NCBI RefSeq assembly: GCF_001950325.1
Contig: NZ_BDJL01000007.1
Location: forward strand, 33,252 to 97,251
Direction of reading: 5' to 3'
Origin: Carboxydothermus islandicus
GTDB taxonomy: Bacteria > Bacillota > Z-2901 > Carboxydothermales > Carboxydothermaceae
DNA: 64,000 nucleotides
The notes under the pieces were generated by a model. The model was not told the origin of the DNA. It saw only the letters and a program-made list of their open reading frames with translations, and did not search any database. A program made the position numbers and the translations under genes. Positions 32,891-43,023 of this stretch are shown here, piece by piece (position 1 is the first letter of the stretch; each line of letters opens with the position of its first letter).

Positions 32891-35515
32891 TTATTTGGAC
32901 TGAACGTAGTCGTCTATTACCTGTAAAGCTTCCTGAACTTTTTCCGGATTCTTTCCACCCGCCTGGGCCATATCCGGTCTTCCACCACCGCCGCCTCCGG
33001 TAATCTTTGCCGCTTCTTTCACCAGTTCACCGGCGTGATATTTATCGGTGAGGTTTTTATCCACGCCCGCCAGGAAATTCACTTTTCCATCCTTAACCCC
33101 CGCTAATAAAACAACGTAATTGGCCAGGGAAGCCTTCACCACATCGTAAGCTTTTCTAAGTCCCTCCATATCGGCCCCATCAATTAAGGCAGAAAGAACC
33201 TTAACTCCCTTTATTTCCCGCACGGAGTTAAGTAAACTTTTAACTTCAATGGACGCAATTTTTTGCCTAAGAGCTTCAATTTCCCGGTCTTTTTCTTTCA
33301 GGGTTTTTAAAGTAGTACTTATTTTCTCCGGTAATTCGACAAAAGTGCATTTATATGGTTCCGTGGCCTTTTGCAGGGTATCTTCCAGGCTTCTTACGTA
33401 TTCTAAAGCTCCAAGGCCAGTCAGCGCTTCTATGCGCCGTATCCCGGCACCGATACTGCTTTCACCCAGGATTTTAAAGAAACCAATTACTCCAGTGGAA
33501 GGCACATGGGTTCCGCCACAAAGTTCAGCGGAAAATTCACCGACCCTAACAACCCGAACGAGGTCGCCGTATTTTTCATCAAAGAGGGCAATTACTCCTG
33601 CTTTGCGCGCTTCATCTAAGGTGGTGTAATCAATTTGCACTAAAAGATTTTGTAAAATTACTTCATTAACAATATTTTCAATTTTCCGGAGGTCTTCATC
33701 ACTAACTCCCTCAAAATGAGTAAAGTCAAAGCGCAACCGCTCCGGAGTAACCAGCGAACCCGCCTGATTTACGTGTTCCCCCAAAACCATTTTTAAGGCT
33801 TTGTGGAGCAGGTGGGTGGCGGTGTGGTTGCGGGCAGTACTCATACGGGTGGTTTCATCCACTATCAAAGTGGCTTTATCTCCCAATTTTACACTGCCCT
33901 CAACAACTTTAACCTTGTGCAGGATAAAGTCACTTAAAGGTTTTTCCACATCCAAAACCGATAGTTTAAAACCGTCACCTAAAATTTCGCCTTTATCGGC
34001 TACCTGTCCACCCCCTTCGGGGTAAAAGGGAGTTACCCGGGTGATAATCTCTCCTTCCTCTCCCGCTGATAGGCTTTCCACCTTTTCACCATTTTTTATA
34101 ATAGCAATTATCTCTGTCGCTTCCGAAAGCTTCTCATAGCCGACAAAAGTTACCTCTCCTACCTCTTCTTTCAATTGTTTTAAGAATGCATCCCTGGTAG
34201 ATAAATAATCCACATCTTCCCGTGCTTCCCGGGCCCGCCGGCGTTGTTCTTCCATATGCTGTTTAAAGCCTTCCTCATCAACCGTAAAACCTTTTTCCTC
34301 GGCGATCTCCCGGGTTAACTCAATGGGAAAGCCGTAAGTATCGTAAAGTTTAAAAGCCAATGATCCGGGTATTTCCTTTTTCCCTTCCTGAACAAGGCGT
34401 TCCATCAGCTCTGCTAACATTGTTAGCCCCTGATTCAGGGTTTCCCGGAATTTTTCTTCTTCAAGTTTGATGATTTTTAAAGTATGCTCGGCTTTTTCTT
34501 TTAACTCGGGGTACACATCGCCCATCTGCTCTATTACTTTGGCAGCTACGAGGTGTAAAAACGGCTCCTCCCGGTCTAAAAGCCGGCCAAAGCGCAGCGC
34601 CCGGCGAAGCAAGCGTCTAATCACATATCCCCGGCCTTCATTGGAAGGAAGGGCTCCATCGGTAATGGCAAAGGTAATTGCCCGGGTATGGTCGGCAATC
34701 ACCTTTAAAGCCACATCTACCTTTTCCTCATAACCGTATTTGACTCCAAGGATTTGAGCGGCATAATCCATTATTTCCCGGAAAATATCGGTATCAAAGT
34801 TGGAAGGTACCCCCTGGAGAACCGAAGCCACCCTTTCCAAGCCCATCCCGGTGTCAATACCTTTTTGCTCTAAAGGAGTATAATTCCCCTGTTCATCCCG
34901 GAAAAACTGGATAAACACCAAGTTCCAGATTTCCAAAAAGCGTCCGCAGTCACACGCCACACTGCAGTCAGGGCTGCCACAGCCCCTTTCCGGACCCAAG
35001 TCAACATAAATTTCCGAACAGGGACCGCAGGGTCCTACCCCAATCTCCCAGAAGTTGGTGTCTTTCCCAAGGCGGGTAATCCGCTCCGCCGGAACCCCCA
35101 CCACATTGTGCCAGATGTCGAAAGCTTCATCGTCGTCTAAATAAATCGTTATGTACAATTTATCTTTGGAGATGCCTAAATGTTCGGTAACAAATTCCCA
35201 GGCCCAGGTAATCGCTTCTTTCTTAAAATAATCCCCAAAGGAAAAGTTACCGAGCATTTCAAAAAACGTATGGTGGCGGGCAGTCCGTCCTACCGACTCA
35301 ATGTCGGGAGTCCTGAGACATTTCTGGCAAGTGGTTACCCTTCTTACCTCCGGTACCGCCGCTCCGGTAAAATAAGGCTTAAAAGGCACCATCCCTGCTG
35401 CCGTCCACAAAAGACTTGGGTCATTAGCAGGAATAAGGGAAGCACTGGGCAAAATCTTATGACCTTTGCTTTCGAAAAATTTCAAGAACTTTTCCCGGAT
35501 TTCGCGCGCTAACAC
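32891..35515 (-). CDS. alaS: alanyl-tRNA synthetase
   Basis: 874 aa, full length. Class II catalytic core at the N-terminus (FFESKGHKILPSASLIP), editing domain with RNHTATHLLHKAL (HxxxH) and CGGTHV zinc ligands, and a C-terminal DHHA1 domain with GGGGGGRPDMAQAGG. GTG 35515 follows GGGGGAT and gives the standard start LAREIREKF; a TTG 18 nt upstream overlaps that site. Confidence 0.95.
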   Translation of the reverse strand: MLAREIREKFLKFFESKGHKILPSASLIPANDPSLLWTAAGMVPFKPYFTGAAVPEVRRVTTCQKCLRTPDIESVGRTARHHTFFEMLGNFSFGDYFKKEAITWAWEFVTEHLGISKDKLYITIYLDDDEAFDIWHNVVGVPAERITRLGKDTNFWEIGVGPCGPCSEIYVDLGPERGCGSPDCSVACDCGRFLEIWNLVFIQFFRDEQGNYTPLEQKGIDTGMGLERVASVLQGVPSNFDTDIFREIMDYAAQILGVKYGYEEKVDVALKVIADHTRAITFAITDGALPSNEGRGYVIRRLLRRALRFGRLLDREEPFLHLVAAKVIEQMGDVYPELKEKAEHTLKIIKLEEEKFRETLNQGLTMLAELMERLVQEGKKEIPGSLAFKLYDTYGFPIELTREIAEEKGFTVDEEGFKQHMEEQRRRAREAREDVDYLSTRDAFLKQLKEEVGEVTFVGYEKLSEATEIIAIIKNGEKVESLSAGEEGEIITRVTPFYPEGGGQVADKGEILGDGFKLSVLDVEKPLSDFILHKVKVVEGSVKLGDKATLIVDETTRMSTARNHTATHLLHKALKMVLGEHVNQAGSLVTPERLRFDFTHFEGVSDEDLRKIENIVNEVILQNLLVQIDYTTLDEARKAGVIALFDEKYGDLVRVVRVGEFSAELCGGTHVPSTGVIGFFKILGESSIGAGIRRIEALTGLGALEYVRSLEDTLQKATEPYKCTFVELPEKISTTLKTLKEKDREIEALRQKIASIEVKSLLNSVREIKGVKVLSALIDGADMEGLRKAYDVVKASLANYVVLLAGVKDGKVNFLAGVDKNLTDKYHAGELVKEAAKITGGGGGGRPDMAQAGGKNPEKVQEALQVIDDYVQSK

Positions 35516-35553
35516 AAAATATCCCCCATTCAAACGGTTTTAACTTTATCTAA

Positions 35554-36627
35554 TTATACTTTACCAAAATTTTTACTGTCAACTTCAAGGCTATTCCCCC
35601 GCCAGCGAAAGAGGAAATATAAATTGCGAACAACTGCAGCAACCGGTACTGCCAAAATCATGCCCAAAACTCCCCCTAAATTATAACCGCAAAGGAGTAA
35701 AAAAATAACGGTAAGGGGATGTAAGCCAAGGCTATCTCCTAAAATTTTCGGAGCTAAGATGTTTCCTTCTATTTGTTGAATTAAAACTATGGCTATTAAT
35801 GTTTTTATAAATAAAACCTTTCCCTTTAAAAGCGCAAGAGCTAAAATGGGAATACTTGCTAAAATTGGTCCAAAATAAGGAACCAACTCCATAATTCCGG
35901 CTAATAGTCCCAGGAGAAAACTGTAAGGTATCTTTAACATATAAAGAATTAAACCGGTTAGTATCCCTACCGTCAGGCAAATTAACAAATGGCCTTTAAT
36001 AAAACGCCCAAAAACGTGGTCACAGACCTTAAGAAAAATAACCGCTTCATCCCGGAAATTAACGGGTAAATAACCCAATATACTTTTTTTTAAATTATGA
36101 ACATCTTTTAAAATATAATAGGCAAGAATCGGAGCTAAAAGAAAATCAAAAAGATGGGAAGAGATTCCCCAGAGGGTGGTTAAAAGGCTTTTTAAAAGCC
36201 CCGCTATGCTTTTTTCTAAAGAATCTATTTGGATTAAAAGGCTCTTTTTTATTTCCGGAGGAAGACTACCCCGGTCAATTCCCGCCTGCTGTCGATCCAA
36301 AAACTCCTGCACCTGATTCAAGTAACCCGGAAGTACAGCTATTAACTCATTGATTTGCTTTATGAAAGACGGTAAAAAAAATTTTGTAATAAGAAAAATC
36401 ATTATACCCAGCACAAGGTAAAGCAGGAGTATGCTAAAACCCCGATTAATTTTTTTTTGTTCCAGCCATTCCACCGGCCAGTGCAAAAGATAAGCTAAAA
36501 TTCCCGCTAAAATAAAAGGGAAAAAAACTGCCCTTATCTGATAAAAAAAGATAAGGGCAACAACAATCCCTGTTACTCTTAGAGAGAAATAAAGAAACTT
36601 TGAGAACACTTTCTCACCTATTTCCAT
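35554..36627 (-). CDS. AI-2E family (PerM/YtvI-like) membrane permease
   Basis: 357 aa with about eight membrane helices, arranged as in the family: VFFPFILAGILAYLLHWPVEWLE near the N-terminus, LLAGIMELVPYFGPILASIP and the C-terminal PKILGDSLGLHPLTVIF. Substrate unknown; family members include Na+ antiporters and AI-2 exporters. The start ATG overlaps the end of the small gene upstream by 10 nt. Confidence 0.87.
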   Translation of the reverse strand: MEIGEKVFSKFLYFSLRVTGIVVALIFFYQIRAVFFPFILAGILAYLLHWPVEWLEQKKINRGFSILLLYLVLGIMIFLITKFFLPSFIKQINELIAVLPGYLNQVQEFLDRQQAGIDRGSLPPEIKKSLLIQIDSLEKSIAGLLKSLLTTLWGISSHLFDFLLAPILAYYILKDVHNLKKSILGYLPVNFRDEAVIFLKVCDHVFGRFIKGHLLICLTVGILTGLILYMLKIPYSFLLGLLAGIMELVPYFGPILASIPILALALLKGKVLFIKTLIAIVLIQQIEGNILAPKILGDSLGLHPLTVIFLLLCGYNLGGVLGMILAVPVAAVVRNLYFLFRWRGNSLEVDSKNFGKV

Positions 36628-36758
36628 AAATCGGTTAAATCATCATACAACCGCATTAATTTCTTCTTCCGGTCCTCCCGCCGGTTAGTTACCGCTACCA
36701 GCAAAGTCATACCCAAAAGACTCCCGGCCAAAAGCCCACCCCAAAAATTCCGCCGCAT
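36618..36758 (-). CDS. 46-residue membrane protein (YtxH-like)
   Basis: Short gene with ATG 36758 preceded by GGGAGG. One membrane helix (GGLLAGSLLGMTLLVAV) then a highly charged tail (TNRREDRKKKLMRLYDDL). Pattern is like YtxH-type small proteins. Its stop overlaps the AI-2E permease start, so the two are coupled. Confidence 0.65.
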   Translation of the reverse strand: MRRNFWGGLLAGSLLGMTLLVAVTNRREDRKKKLMRLYDDLTDLWK

Positions 36759-36781
36759 AATTTAACCTCCCTGGCTCCCTT

Positions 36782-36955
36782 TTAGTACAGTTGCTGGTTG
36801 TAAGGATCAAAGGCCATAAGGCTTCCGTCCTCACCCAATTCAAAAATCTGCACCCCTTCTTTATTTATCCGGTATTCAACGCAACAATTCCAGCAAAAAT
36901 ACTGGTCGGTTCCCACCTTTCCGGTAGCCCGTCCGCCACAAATCGGACAATTCAT
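36782..36955 (-). CDS. small zinc-ribbon protein
   Basis: 57 aa, starts MNCPICGGRATG and continues TDQYFCWNCCVEYRI, giving a CxxC...CxxC zinc ribbon. ATG 36955 follows GGAGGGG. It lies 23 nt upstream of the 46-residue membrane protein gene on the same strand. Not recognised beyond the fold. Confidence 0.65.
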   Translation of the reverse strand: MNCPICGGRATGKVGTDQYFCWNCCVEYRINKEGVQIFELGEDGSLMAFDPYNQQLY

Positions 36956-37026
36956 CGTATCCCCTCCGCACCGCGGTTATTTTATTGGTAGTATAACCGC
37001 AAAACAAAATTTTCATACCTCTAGAC

Positions 37027-37057
37027 AAAAAACCGCCCGCTACCGCGGACGGTTTTT
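37027..37057 (-). terminator. Rho-independent terminator of ileS
   Basis: ACCGTCCGC pairs with GCGGGCGGT (one G-T pair) around GGTA, followed by six T. The ileS stop codon lies within the loop region. Confidence 0.88.
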
Positions 37058-39817
37058 CAACTCGTGCAGGACTCCAGCACAGCGCGGGCAGGTATCCGGA
37101 AATTCCGGATCCAATCCCACTTCGGGGGAATACATCCAGCAACGCTGGCACTTTTCTCCTAAGGCTTTGTTTACCACCACTTCTAAAGGTAATTCACCGT
37201 TTTCTCCGGCAACTTCCTCCTTTTGAACATCAACCTGGGAAACAATGAAAATTTCCGGCCATATATTTACCCGCTTTACTAAAAAGTCGTAAAGTTCGCC
37301 CGAAGCTTTCAAAGTAACCCAGGCATCAAGACTGTGGCCTATTAACTTTTCCTGACGGGCGGCTTCTAATGCTTTTAAGACTTTAGCGCGAATTTCTAAA
37401 ATTTTATCCCAGGTCTCCTCTAAAGCTAAATCCAGGTATTTCTCTTCAACCTTCGGCATATCCAAGAGCTGCACCGATTCTTTTTTATTTTTGGCCGGGA
37501 AGTGGCGATAGGCTTCTTCGGTGGTAAAAGCCAGGACCGGTGTTAAGAGCCGTAAAAGGCTATCAAGGATCTCGTACAGCACCGTCTGAGCTGAGCGGCG
37601 TTTTTCGCTATCGGGAAGTTCAACGTAAAGCCGGTCCTTAATAATATCCAGGTAAATAGCACTCATATCCACCGCACAGAAATTATGAATCGCATGAAAG
37701 ACGACGTGAAACTCATAATCCCGATAAGCTTTTTCCACCCGGGCAATTAAGCGATGAAGTTTGGCAAGGGCCCAGCGGTCAATTTCTAAAAGTTGTTCAT
37801 AGGGTACCCGGTGTTTTTCGTGGTCGTAATCATAGAGATTTCCCAGTAAGAACCGAATGGTATTTCTAATCTTCCGGTAGCCTTCGGCGGTCTGCTTTAA
37901 AATGTTATTGGAAATTGCTAAGTCGGAGCGATAATCTGCCGATGCCACCCAGAGCCGCAAAATATCCGCTCCCAGCTCTTTAATAACTTTTAAGGGGTCT
38001 ACCACATTGCCTAAAGACTTGGACATTTTCCTTCCCTTTTCGTCCACCAAAAAGCCATGGGTTAAAACCGCTTTATAAGGTGCCATCCCTTTGGTAGCAA
38101 CCGCAGTAGAAAGGGAAGAGTTAAACCAGCCCCGGTGCTGGTCCGAACCCTCTAAGTAAAGGTCAGCCGGCCAATGCAAATCCGGCCAGTATTCCGGCTG
38201 CTCTAAAACCGCCGCATGGCTGGAACCGGAATCAAACCAGACGTCCATGATATCGGTTTCCTTGCGGAAGGTCACCCCTCCACAATGAGGACACCTGAAA
38301 CCATCCGGAAGAATTTCCGCGGCCTCGTACTTCCACCAGGCATCGCTTCCCTCGACGCGGAATAAATCGGAAACCGCTTTGATACTTTCATCGGTAATAA
38401 TTTCCTTGCCGCAGGCTTCACAGTAAAAAATCGGTATCGGCACGCCCCAGGTTCTTTGCCGGGAAATACACCAATCACCCCGGTCGCGCACCATGTTGTA
38501 AATCCTATCTTTACCCCAGGCGGGAATCCATTCGACCTTTTCAATTTCTTTTAAAGCCTGTTCTCTAAAGCCGTCAATGGAAGCAAACCACTGCTCGGTA
38601 GCCCTAAAAATCACCGGGTTTTTACACCGCCAGCAGTGGGGATACGAGTGCTTAATAAACGACATTGCCAGTAAATCTCCGGAGGCTTCTAAATCCTGGG
38701 TAATGGCTTTGTTGCCATCATCGATTTTCATGCCCGCATATTTTCCCGCACCTTCGGTTAAAACTCCCTGGTGGTTTACCGGGGAAAGCACCGGAAGGTT
38801 ATACTTTTTCCCGGTTTCGAAGTCTTCGGTACCATGGCCAGGAGCGGTATGGACAAGACCGGTACCGGATTCCAGGGTAACATACTCGGCCAAAACCACC
38901 GGCGATTCCCGCTCGATAAACGGATGCCTGGTCACTACTCCCAACAGCTCTTCCCCTTTAAAACGGGCAACCACTTCTCCGGAGAGTTTTGTTGCCTCAA
39001 AAAATTGCTGAACCAACCCCTCGGCTACCACATATTCGCCTTTTTCGGTTTTAACCAAAACATAAGTAAATTCCGGGTGGACGGCAATGGCCACGTTAGC
39101 CGGAAGGGTCCAGGGAGTGGTAGTCCAGATTACCAGATAAGCATCTTCCGGCACTTTTCCCTTTCCGTCTACCACCTTAAAGCGTACATAAATAGACGGT
39201 GATTTTTTCTCAGCATACTCGATTTCCGCTTCCGCTAAAGCGGTCTCACAAACCGGACACCAGTAAACCGGTTTTAAACCTTTATAAATATAACCTTTTT
39301 TCGCCATTTCTCCGAAAATTTCAATCTGCTTGGCTTCATAGTGGGGCATTAAGGTAAGATAAGGATTTTCCCAGTCCCCCCGTACTCCGAGGCGTTTAAA
39401 CTGCTCCTTTTGAATCCAGGCATATTTTTCCGCATACTCCCGGCATTTAGCCCGAAACTCCAGGGGACTTATTTCCTTCCGGTTAATCCCGAGGTCCTTA
39501 ATGGCCCGCTGTTCAATGGGAAGGCCATGGGTATCCCAGCCCGGAACATAAGGGGCATCAAAGCCGTCCATACTTTTGAACTTCACAATAATATCTTTTA
39601 AAACTTTATTTAAAACATGACCCATATGAATATCGCCATTGGCATAGGGAGGACCGTCGTGCAGGACAAACTTCGGACGCCCCTCATTTTTTTGCTGTAC
39701 CTTGCGGTAGAGATCAATTTTTTCCCAGTAAGCCAAAATTTCCGGCTCCCGTTCGGGAAGATTTCCCCGCATCGGGAAATCGGTAACTGGAAGATTTAAA
39801 GTTTTTCCGTAGTCCAT
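37040..39817 (-). CDS. ileS: isoleucyl-tRNA synthetase
   Basis: 925 aa class I synthetase with [15 protein letters not shown] (HIGH variant), the editing domain, [12 protein letters not shown], and a C-terminal zinc finger (CQRCW...CPRC). ATG 39817 is chosen by AAAGGAGAGG upstream and the family start [12 protein letters not shown]-box leader immediately upstream controls it by uncharged tRNA-Ile. Confidence 0.95.
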   Translation of the reverse strand: MDYGKTLNLPVTDFPMRGNLPEREPEILAYWEKIDLYRKVQQKNEGRPKFVLHDGPPYANGDIHMGHVLNKVLKDIIVKFKSMDGFDAPYVPGWDTHGLPIEQRAIKDLGINRKEISPLEFRAKCREYAEKYAWIQKEQFKRLGVRGDWENPYLTLMPHYEAKQIEIFGEMAKKGYIYKGLKPVYWCPVCETALAEAEIEYAEKKSPSIYVRFKVVDGKGKVPEDAYLVIWTTTPWTLPANVAIAVHPEFTYVLVKTEKGEYVVAEGLVQQFFEATKLSGEVVARFKGEELLGVVTRHPFIERESPVVLAEYVTLESGTGLVHTAPGHGTEDFETGKKYNLPVLSPVNHQGVLTEGAGKYAGMKIDDGNKAITQDLEASGDLLAMSFIKHSYPHCWRCKNPVIFRATEQWFASIDGFREQALKEIEKVEWIPAWGKDRIYNMVRDRGDWCISRQRTWGVPIPIFYCEACGKEIITDESIKAVSDLFRVEGSDAWWKYEAAEILPDGFRCPHCGGVTFRKETDIMDVWFDSGSSHAAVLEQPEYWPDLHWPADLYLEGSDQHRGWFNSSLSTAVATKGMAPYKAVLTHGFLVDEKGRKMSKSLGNVVDPLKVIKELGADILRLWVASADYRSDLAISNNILKQTAEGYRKIRNTIRFLLGNLYDYDHEKHRVPYEQLLEIDRWALAKLHRLIARVEKAYRDYEFHVVFHAIHNFCAVDMSAIYLDIIKDRLYVELPDSEKRRSAQTVLYEILDSLLRLLTPVLAFTTEEAYRHFPAKNKKESVQLLDMPKVEEKYLDLALEETWDKILEIRAKVLKALEAARQEKLIGHSLDAWVTLKASGELYDFLVKRVNIWPEIFIVSQVDVQKEEVAGENGELPLEVVVNKALGEKCQRCWMYSPEVGLDPEFPDTCPRCAGVLHELKNRPR

Positions 39818-39886
39818 TTCTTCTATCCTCTCCTTTATGGTATAAATTTTATTATTAATCTGTATTAAAGCGTTTCTAAACAAATA

Positions 39887-40135
39887 AAAAATCCCTTAAC
39901 CCAAAGGTTAAGGGACGGCTATCAACCGCGGTACCACCCAAATTACCGGAAAATCCGGTCACTTCGTTAAAATAACGGCACAAGCGCCGGGCAAACCTAC
40001 TGGGCTTTTCGCCTTTGGGTCGCCTCCTCCCGGGGGATTTTCGCCAAAGCCATGACCGCCGGGCTTCCACCCTCCCCGGCTCGCTTGGGGCCTTTAGCCT
40101 TGCTACTCGTCCCGTTCACAGGATTTTTCTGATTT
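39887..40135 (-). promoter_or_regulatory. T-box riboswitch, isoleucine
   Basis: The conserved T-box TGGTACCGCGGT is at 39936-39925. The terminator hairpin (39892-39915, TCCCTTAACC / GGTTAAGGGA plus T tract) follows just before ileS. Stem I is recognisable with GGGACGAGTAGC and GAGCCGGGGAGGGTGGAAGC. In the specifier loop, GAAA-ATC-CCCC places codon AUC (Ile) at 40038-40036, agreeing with the gene it controls. It fills the ~325-nt space upstream of ileS. Confidence 0.93.
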
Positions 40136-40143
40136 GGTTAAAC

Positions 40144-41364
40144 TCATATGATATTATATGACCAAACATTAGATTCGTCAATAACGGAGCCCTTAACACC
40201 AAGCCAAAACATAATACCTACAATGAGCATCATTAAAATAAAGGTTACGATAATTTTAGCTCTGTTTTTTTTAGTTTTTTCATTGTAGTAAACCGCAACT
40301 AAATGGGTAGCATAAACCGAAAGGCCAGCAAAAGCCACTACCAGCCCAAGTTTTAACCCGGGGTTTAGATTGTGAAAAACTTCTTCCGGTGTTAAATACT
40401 TCCAAATACTGAGAGTATAATAAGTTACGACAATAAATTCAATAAACGCCGCCGCTACCTGAAGCGCTACCCCTTCCCGGGTAAGCTCAATGTTTTGCGC
40501 AATACTTTTATACATTTGTTCTTGCAATTTTTTTGTTTCCCGACTCTGGATAAGTTGAATTCTGGAATTGATAACTTCAACGCCGGATTTTAAATGACTC
40601 AGAAGATTTTCAAACCTCTCCGCGATTTCTTTTAACCGGTTGGCTTTAAGGGCCACCTCTCCAAGGCTATCGTTTATGTAAACACTTTCAGCCTCAAAGG
40701 AAAATATTTTTTTAGTTAGTCTCAAGATTTTATCCCTATCCCTTTGGACTTCCGCCAAATACCCTTTTATTACTGTATACTCCAGCGCCAAGTCGTTATA
40801 TAAGTCGCTAATCCTGCCAAGGTTTTTTTCCAGGATTTCTAAATCCGAACCAAATTTCTCGATTTCCCCCAAAATATCCGGTAGCTGTTTTAATATTCCA
40901 GCTCTTTTGGTATCAAGGATTTCCGCCTGTTCCAGGTAAAGTTTGGCTTTTTGGGTAAACTTATGTAGTTCTCCCTCTAAAATAAAAAATTTTAAAAGAA
41001 AGCTCTCCCGGTTATAACGGGGTAAAAAACGATAAAATCGATAATCTTCATCACTTTCCAAAAGTTCTAAATCCTTTTCACCTTCCATAAATTCTACCAC
41101 TGTCTTTCCTAAAAAATTCGAGCTAATGGTAGTACCATCAAGTAAATTATCTTCTCCTTCCCTTATAAGCACCAATAAATCTTCAGTTAGAAAAAAGGAA
41201 AACTTTCCCTCTAATCCCAGCCCTCGTTTTAACAGGATAATGTTTTTACCTAACGGATTTAAAAAGACCGGTTCTTCTTCGAGTGAAAACTTTTCTTTTA
41301 TTTTCTTCCACATTAAGGTCGTTTCTTCTTCTTCTTCCATTACAAAAAATAACACTTCAATCAC
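40144..41364 (-). CDS. coiled-coil protein with two C-terminal membrane helices
   Basis: 406 aa, no family recognised with certainty. N-terminal ~130 residues alpha/beta, 135-300 long helical coiled coil (ILEKNLGRISDLYNDLALEY), then two membrane segments (LKLGLVVAFAGLSVYATHLV and IIVTFILMMLIVGIMFW). The overall architecture is like CorA or RMD1/DUF155 proteins, but no GMN motif is present. A similar layout is seen in the plus-strand gene at 43024-44076. Confidence 0.6.
   Translation of the reverse strand: MIEVLFFVMEEEEETTLMWKKIKEKFSLEEEPVFLNPLGKNIILLKRGLGLEGKFSFFLTEDLLVLIREGEDNLLDGTTISSNFLGKTVVEFMEGEKDLELLESDEDYRFYRFLPRYNRESFLLKFFILEGELHKFTQKAKLYLEQAEILDTKRAGILKQLPDILGEIEKFGSDLEILEKNLGRISDLYNDLALEYTVIKGYLAEVQRDRDKILRLTKKIFSFEAESVYINDSLGEVALKANRLKEIAERFENLLSHLKSGVEVINSRIQLIQSRETKKLQEQMYKSIAQNIELTREGVALQVAAAFIEFIVVTYYTLSIWKYLTPEEVFHNLNPGLKLGLVVAFAGLSVYATHLVAVYYNEKTKKNRAKIIVTFILMMLIVGIMFWLGVKGSVIDESNVWSYNII
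40153..40181 (-). promoter_or_regulatory. sigma-A promoter of ileS T-box
   Basis: TTGACG (40181-40176), 17 nt, TATAAT (40158-40153). It overlaps the last codons of the upstream gene on the same strand. Confidence 0.85.
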
Positions 41365-41480
41365 GTTAAATTCCCCTTTTCCAAGAAAAATTAATTAATT
41401 AAATTTTATCTTAATTTTTCTTAAAATTAAAGTATTCCTGGTAAACTAAGAAAGTAGTCTTCAGAAACGAGGTGTAAGTT

Positions 41481-42197
41481 ATGCTTTTAGCATTCATCGG
41501 CGATATCCACGGTAACCTGCCGGCTTTAAAAGAAGTGCTGGCCGATGCCGAAACGAATAAAGTGGAAAAAATCTACCACACCGGCGACCTTATCGGTTAC
41601 GGCCCTTTTCCCAATGAAGTAGTCGAACTTATCCGCCAGAAAAACATTGAAGGGGTTCTCGGCAATTATGATGATGGTGCTGCCAATAAAAGGCCTACCT
41701 GTGGTTGCGATTATAAAACGGCAAAGGAACACGAAATTGGGGCAAAATCTTTGGCTTTTACCACCAAAAGCCTGTTACCGGAAAATAGAGAATACCTGAA
41801 AAAGCTGCCAAATATTGTGAAGTTTGAAGTTTGCGGCAAAAACTTTCTCCTGTTTCACGGCTCGCCCGAACGGTTAAACGAGTATTTAACACCGGATCTT
41901 TTCCCCGACCGGTTTAATAAACTTATTGAAGATTACCCGGACATCGAAGTTTTTGTTTTCGGGCATACCCATTATCCTTTTTATTTCCTCCACCGGGGAC
42001 GGCATTTTTTAAACCCCGGCTCCACCGGTAAACCTAAAACCAAAGACCCCCGGGCGGTTTATGCTTTGGTCAAAGTAGAAAATGATAACCTAACGGTAAG
42101 TTTTCGTCTCGTTTCCTATCCTTATAATATTACCGCAGTAGCCATTAGCGAAAAAGGCCTGCCCGAAGAACTAGCCCAAATAATTTTGGGACAATAG
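41481..42197 (+). CDS. calcineurin-type metallophosphoesterase (YfcE/MJ0936-like)
   Basis: 238 aa. Metal ligands are visible in FIGDIHGNLPAL (DxH), HTGDLIGYG (GD), GNYDDG (GNxD), FHGSPE and FGHTHYP (GHTH). The family hydrolyses phosphodiesters; substrate unknown. An internal CGCDYKTAKEHE segment departs from most relatives. Single gene, divergent from the coiled-coil gene. Confidence 0.88.
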   Translation: MLLAFIGDIHGNLPALKEVLADAETNKVEKIYHTGDLIGYGPFPNEVVELIRQKNIEGVLGNYDDGAANKRPTCGCDYKTAKEHEIGAKSLAFTTKSLLPENREYLKKLPNIVKFEVCGKNFLLFHGSPERLNEYLTPDLFPDRFNKLIEDYPDIEVFVFGHTHYPFYFLHRGRHFLNPGSTGKPKTKDPRAVYALVKVENDNLTVSFRLVSYPYNITAVAISEKGLPEELAQIILGQ

Positions 42198-42248
42198 TTT
42201 CCAAATTGTTTTTAGCCGCATATTTAAACTATAACAGAAAGTAAGTCA

Positions 42249-42277
42249 TTGACTTTTTATATTGTAAGAATTATCTT
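42249..42277 (+). promoter_or_regulatory. sigma-A promoter of the VapBC-type pair
   Basis: TTGACT (42249-42254), 17 nt, TATCTT (42272-42277). About 20 nt before the antitoxin start and its AAGGAGGTG ribosome site. Confidence 0.6.
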
Positions 42278-42298
42278 TTAAGGTAAGGAGGTGTTATT

Positions 42299-42553
42299 AT
42301 GTTAAGGGCTAAATTAACAAGTAAGGGACAGATTACAATCCCCGTTGCCGTTAGACGTAAATTTAACTTACAACCGGGCGATGAACTTATTTTTGACTTT
42401 GATAATAAAGGTGAAATAAAAGTCAAACCTTTGAAAAAGAAAACTTTAACTGAACTTTTTGCTACTTTAAAAACAAATAAACCATACTCGAGCAAATCTG
42501 AAGTACGTGAGGAAGTTGCTAAAGAACTTGCCAAAAAATTTGGATTGGAGTAA
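42299..42553 (+). CDS. AbrB/SpoVT-family antitoxin
   Basis: 84 aa. The swapped-hairpin DNA-binding domain is at the N-terminus (KLTSKGQITIPVAVRRKFNLQPGD), followed by a charged tail. A downstream PIN-domain gene starts 4 nt after its stop, the standard layout of a VapBC-type toxin-antitoxin operon, in which this protein neutralises the toxin and represses the promoter. Confidence 0.88.
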   Translation: MLRAKLTSKGQITIPVAVRRKFNLQPGDELIFDFDNKGEIKVKPLKKKTLTELFATLKTNKPYSSKSEVREEVAKELAKKFGLE

Positions 42554-42557
42554 AGCA

Positions 42558-42968
42558 ATGAAATATTTATGGATAGATGCAAATATTATCTTACGTTTTA
42601 TTACCGGTTCTCCCCCTGAAATGGCTGAAAAAACCTTAGAATTAATGAAGCGGGTCGAAAAAGGAGAAGTCTGCCTACGGGTCTCATCCCTCGTTTTAGC
42701 TGAAGTCGTTTGGGTACTTTCTTCTTTTTATAAATTTTCCAAACACGAAATTGCTAATTCTCTAATTCCATTTATTAATGCAGATGGTATAGCTACAGAA
42801 AACCCAACTTTACTTGTACAAGCTTTGCAAGTTATGGCAGATAAAGATATAGATTTTGTGGATGCTTACCTTGCCTCTCTTGCCCGTTTTCATGATGAAA
42901 TTATTTGTTCTTTTGATGATGATTTCAAAAAATTAGATGTTAAATTAATAACTCCCCCCGGAAAATAA
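42558..42968 (+). CDS. PIN-domain toxin, VapC type
   Basis: 136 aa from ATG 42558. Acidic residues for the metal-dependent ribonuclease are in WIDANIILRF (Asp7), VLAEVVWVL (Glu) and DKDIDFVDAYLAS (Asp). The start is set by the antitoxin stop 4 nt before it; a longer reading from 42507 would overlap the antitoxin. Target RNA unknown. Confidence 0.88.
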   Translation: MKYLWIDANIILRFITGSPPEMAEKTLELMKRVEKGEVCLRVSSLVLAEVVWVLSSFYKFSKHEIANSLIPFINADGIATENPTLLVQALQVMADKDIDFVDAYLASLARFHDEIICSFDDDFKKLDVKLITPPGK

Positions 42969-43023
42969 TTACCTCTCAGCTAAATCACCCCTGGTAATTA
43001 TAATTAAAAAGGTGGGATTTTTT

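Noticed and set aside
38577..39202. Two plus-strand frames of more than 140 residues within ileS
   Set aside because: Antisense shadows of a well-conserved synthetase.
39876..40070. 64-residue frame upstream of ileS
   Set aside because: Lies inside the T-box leader.
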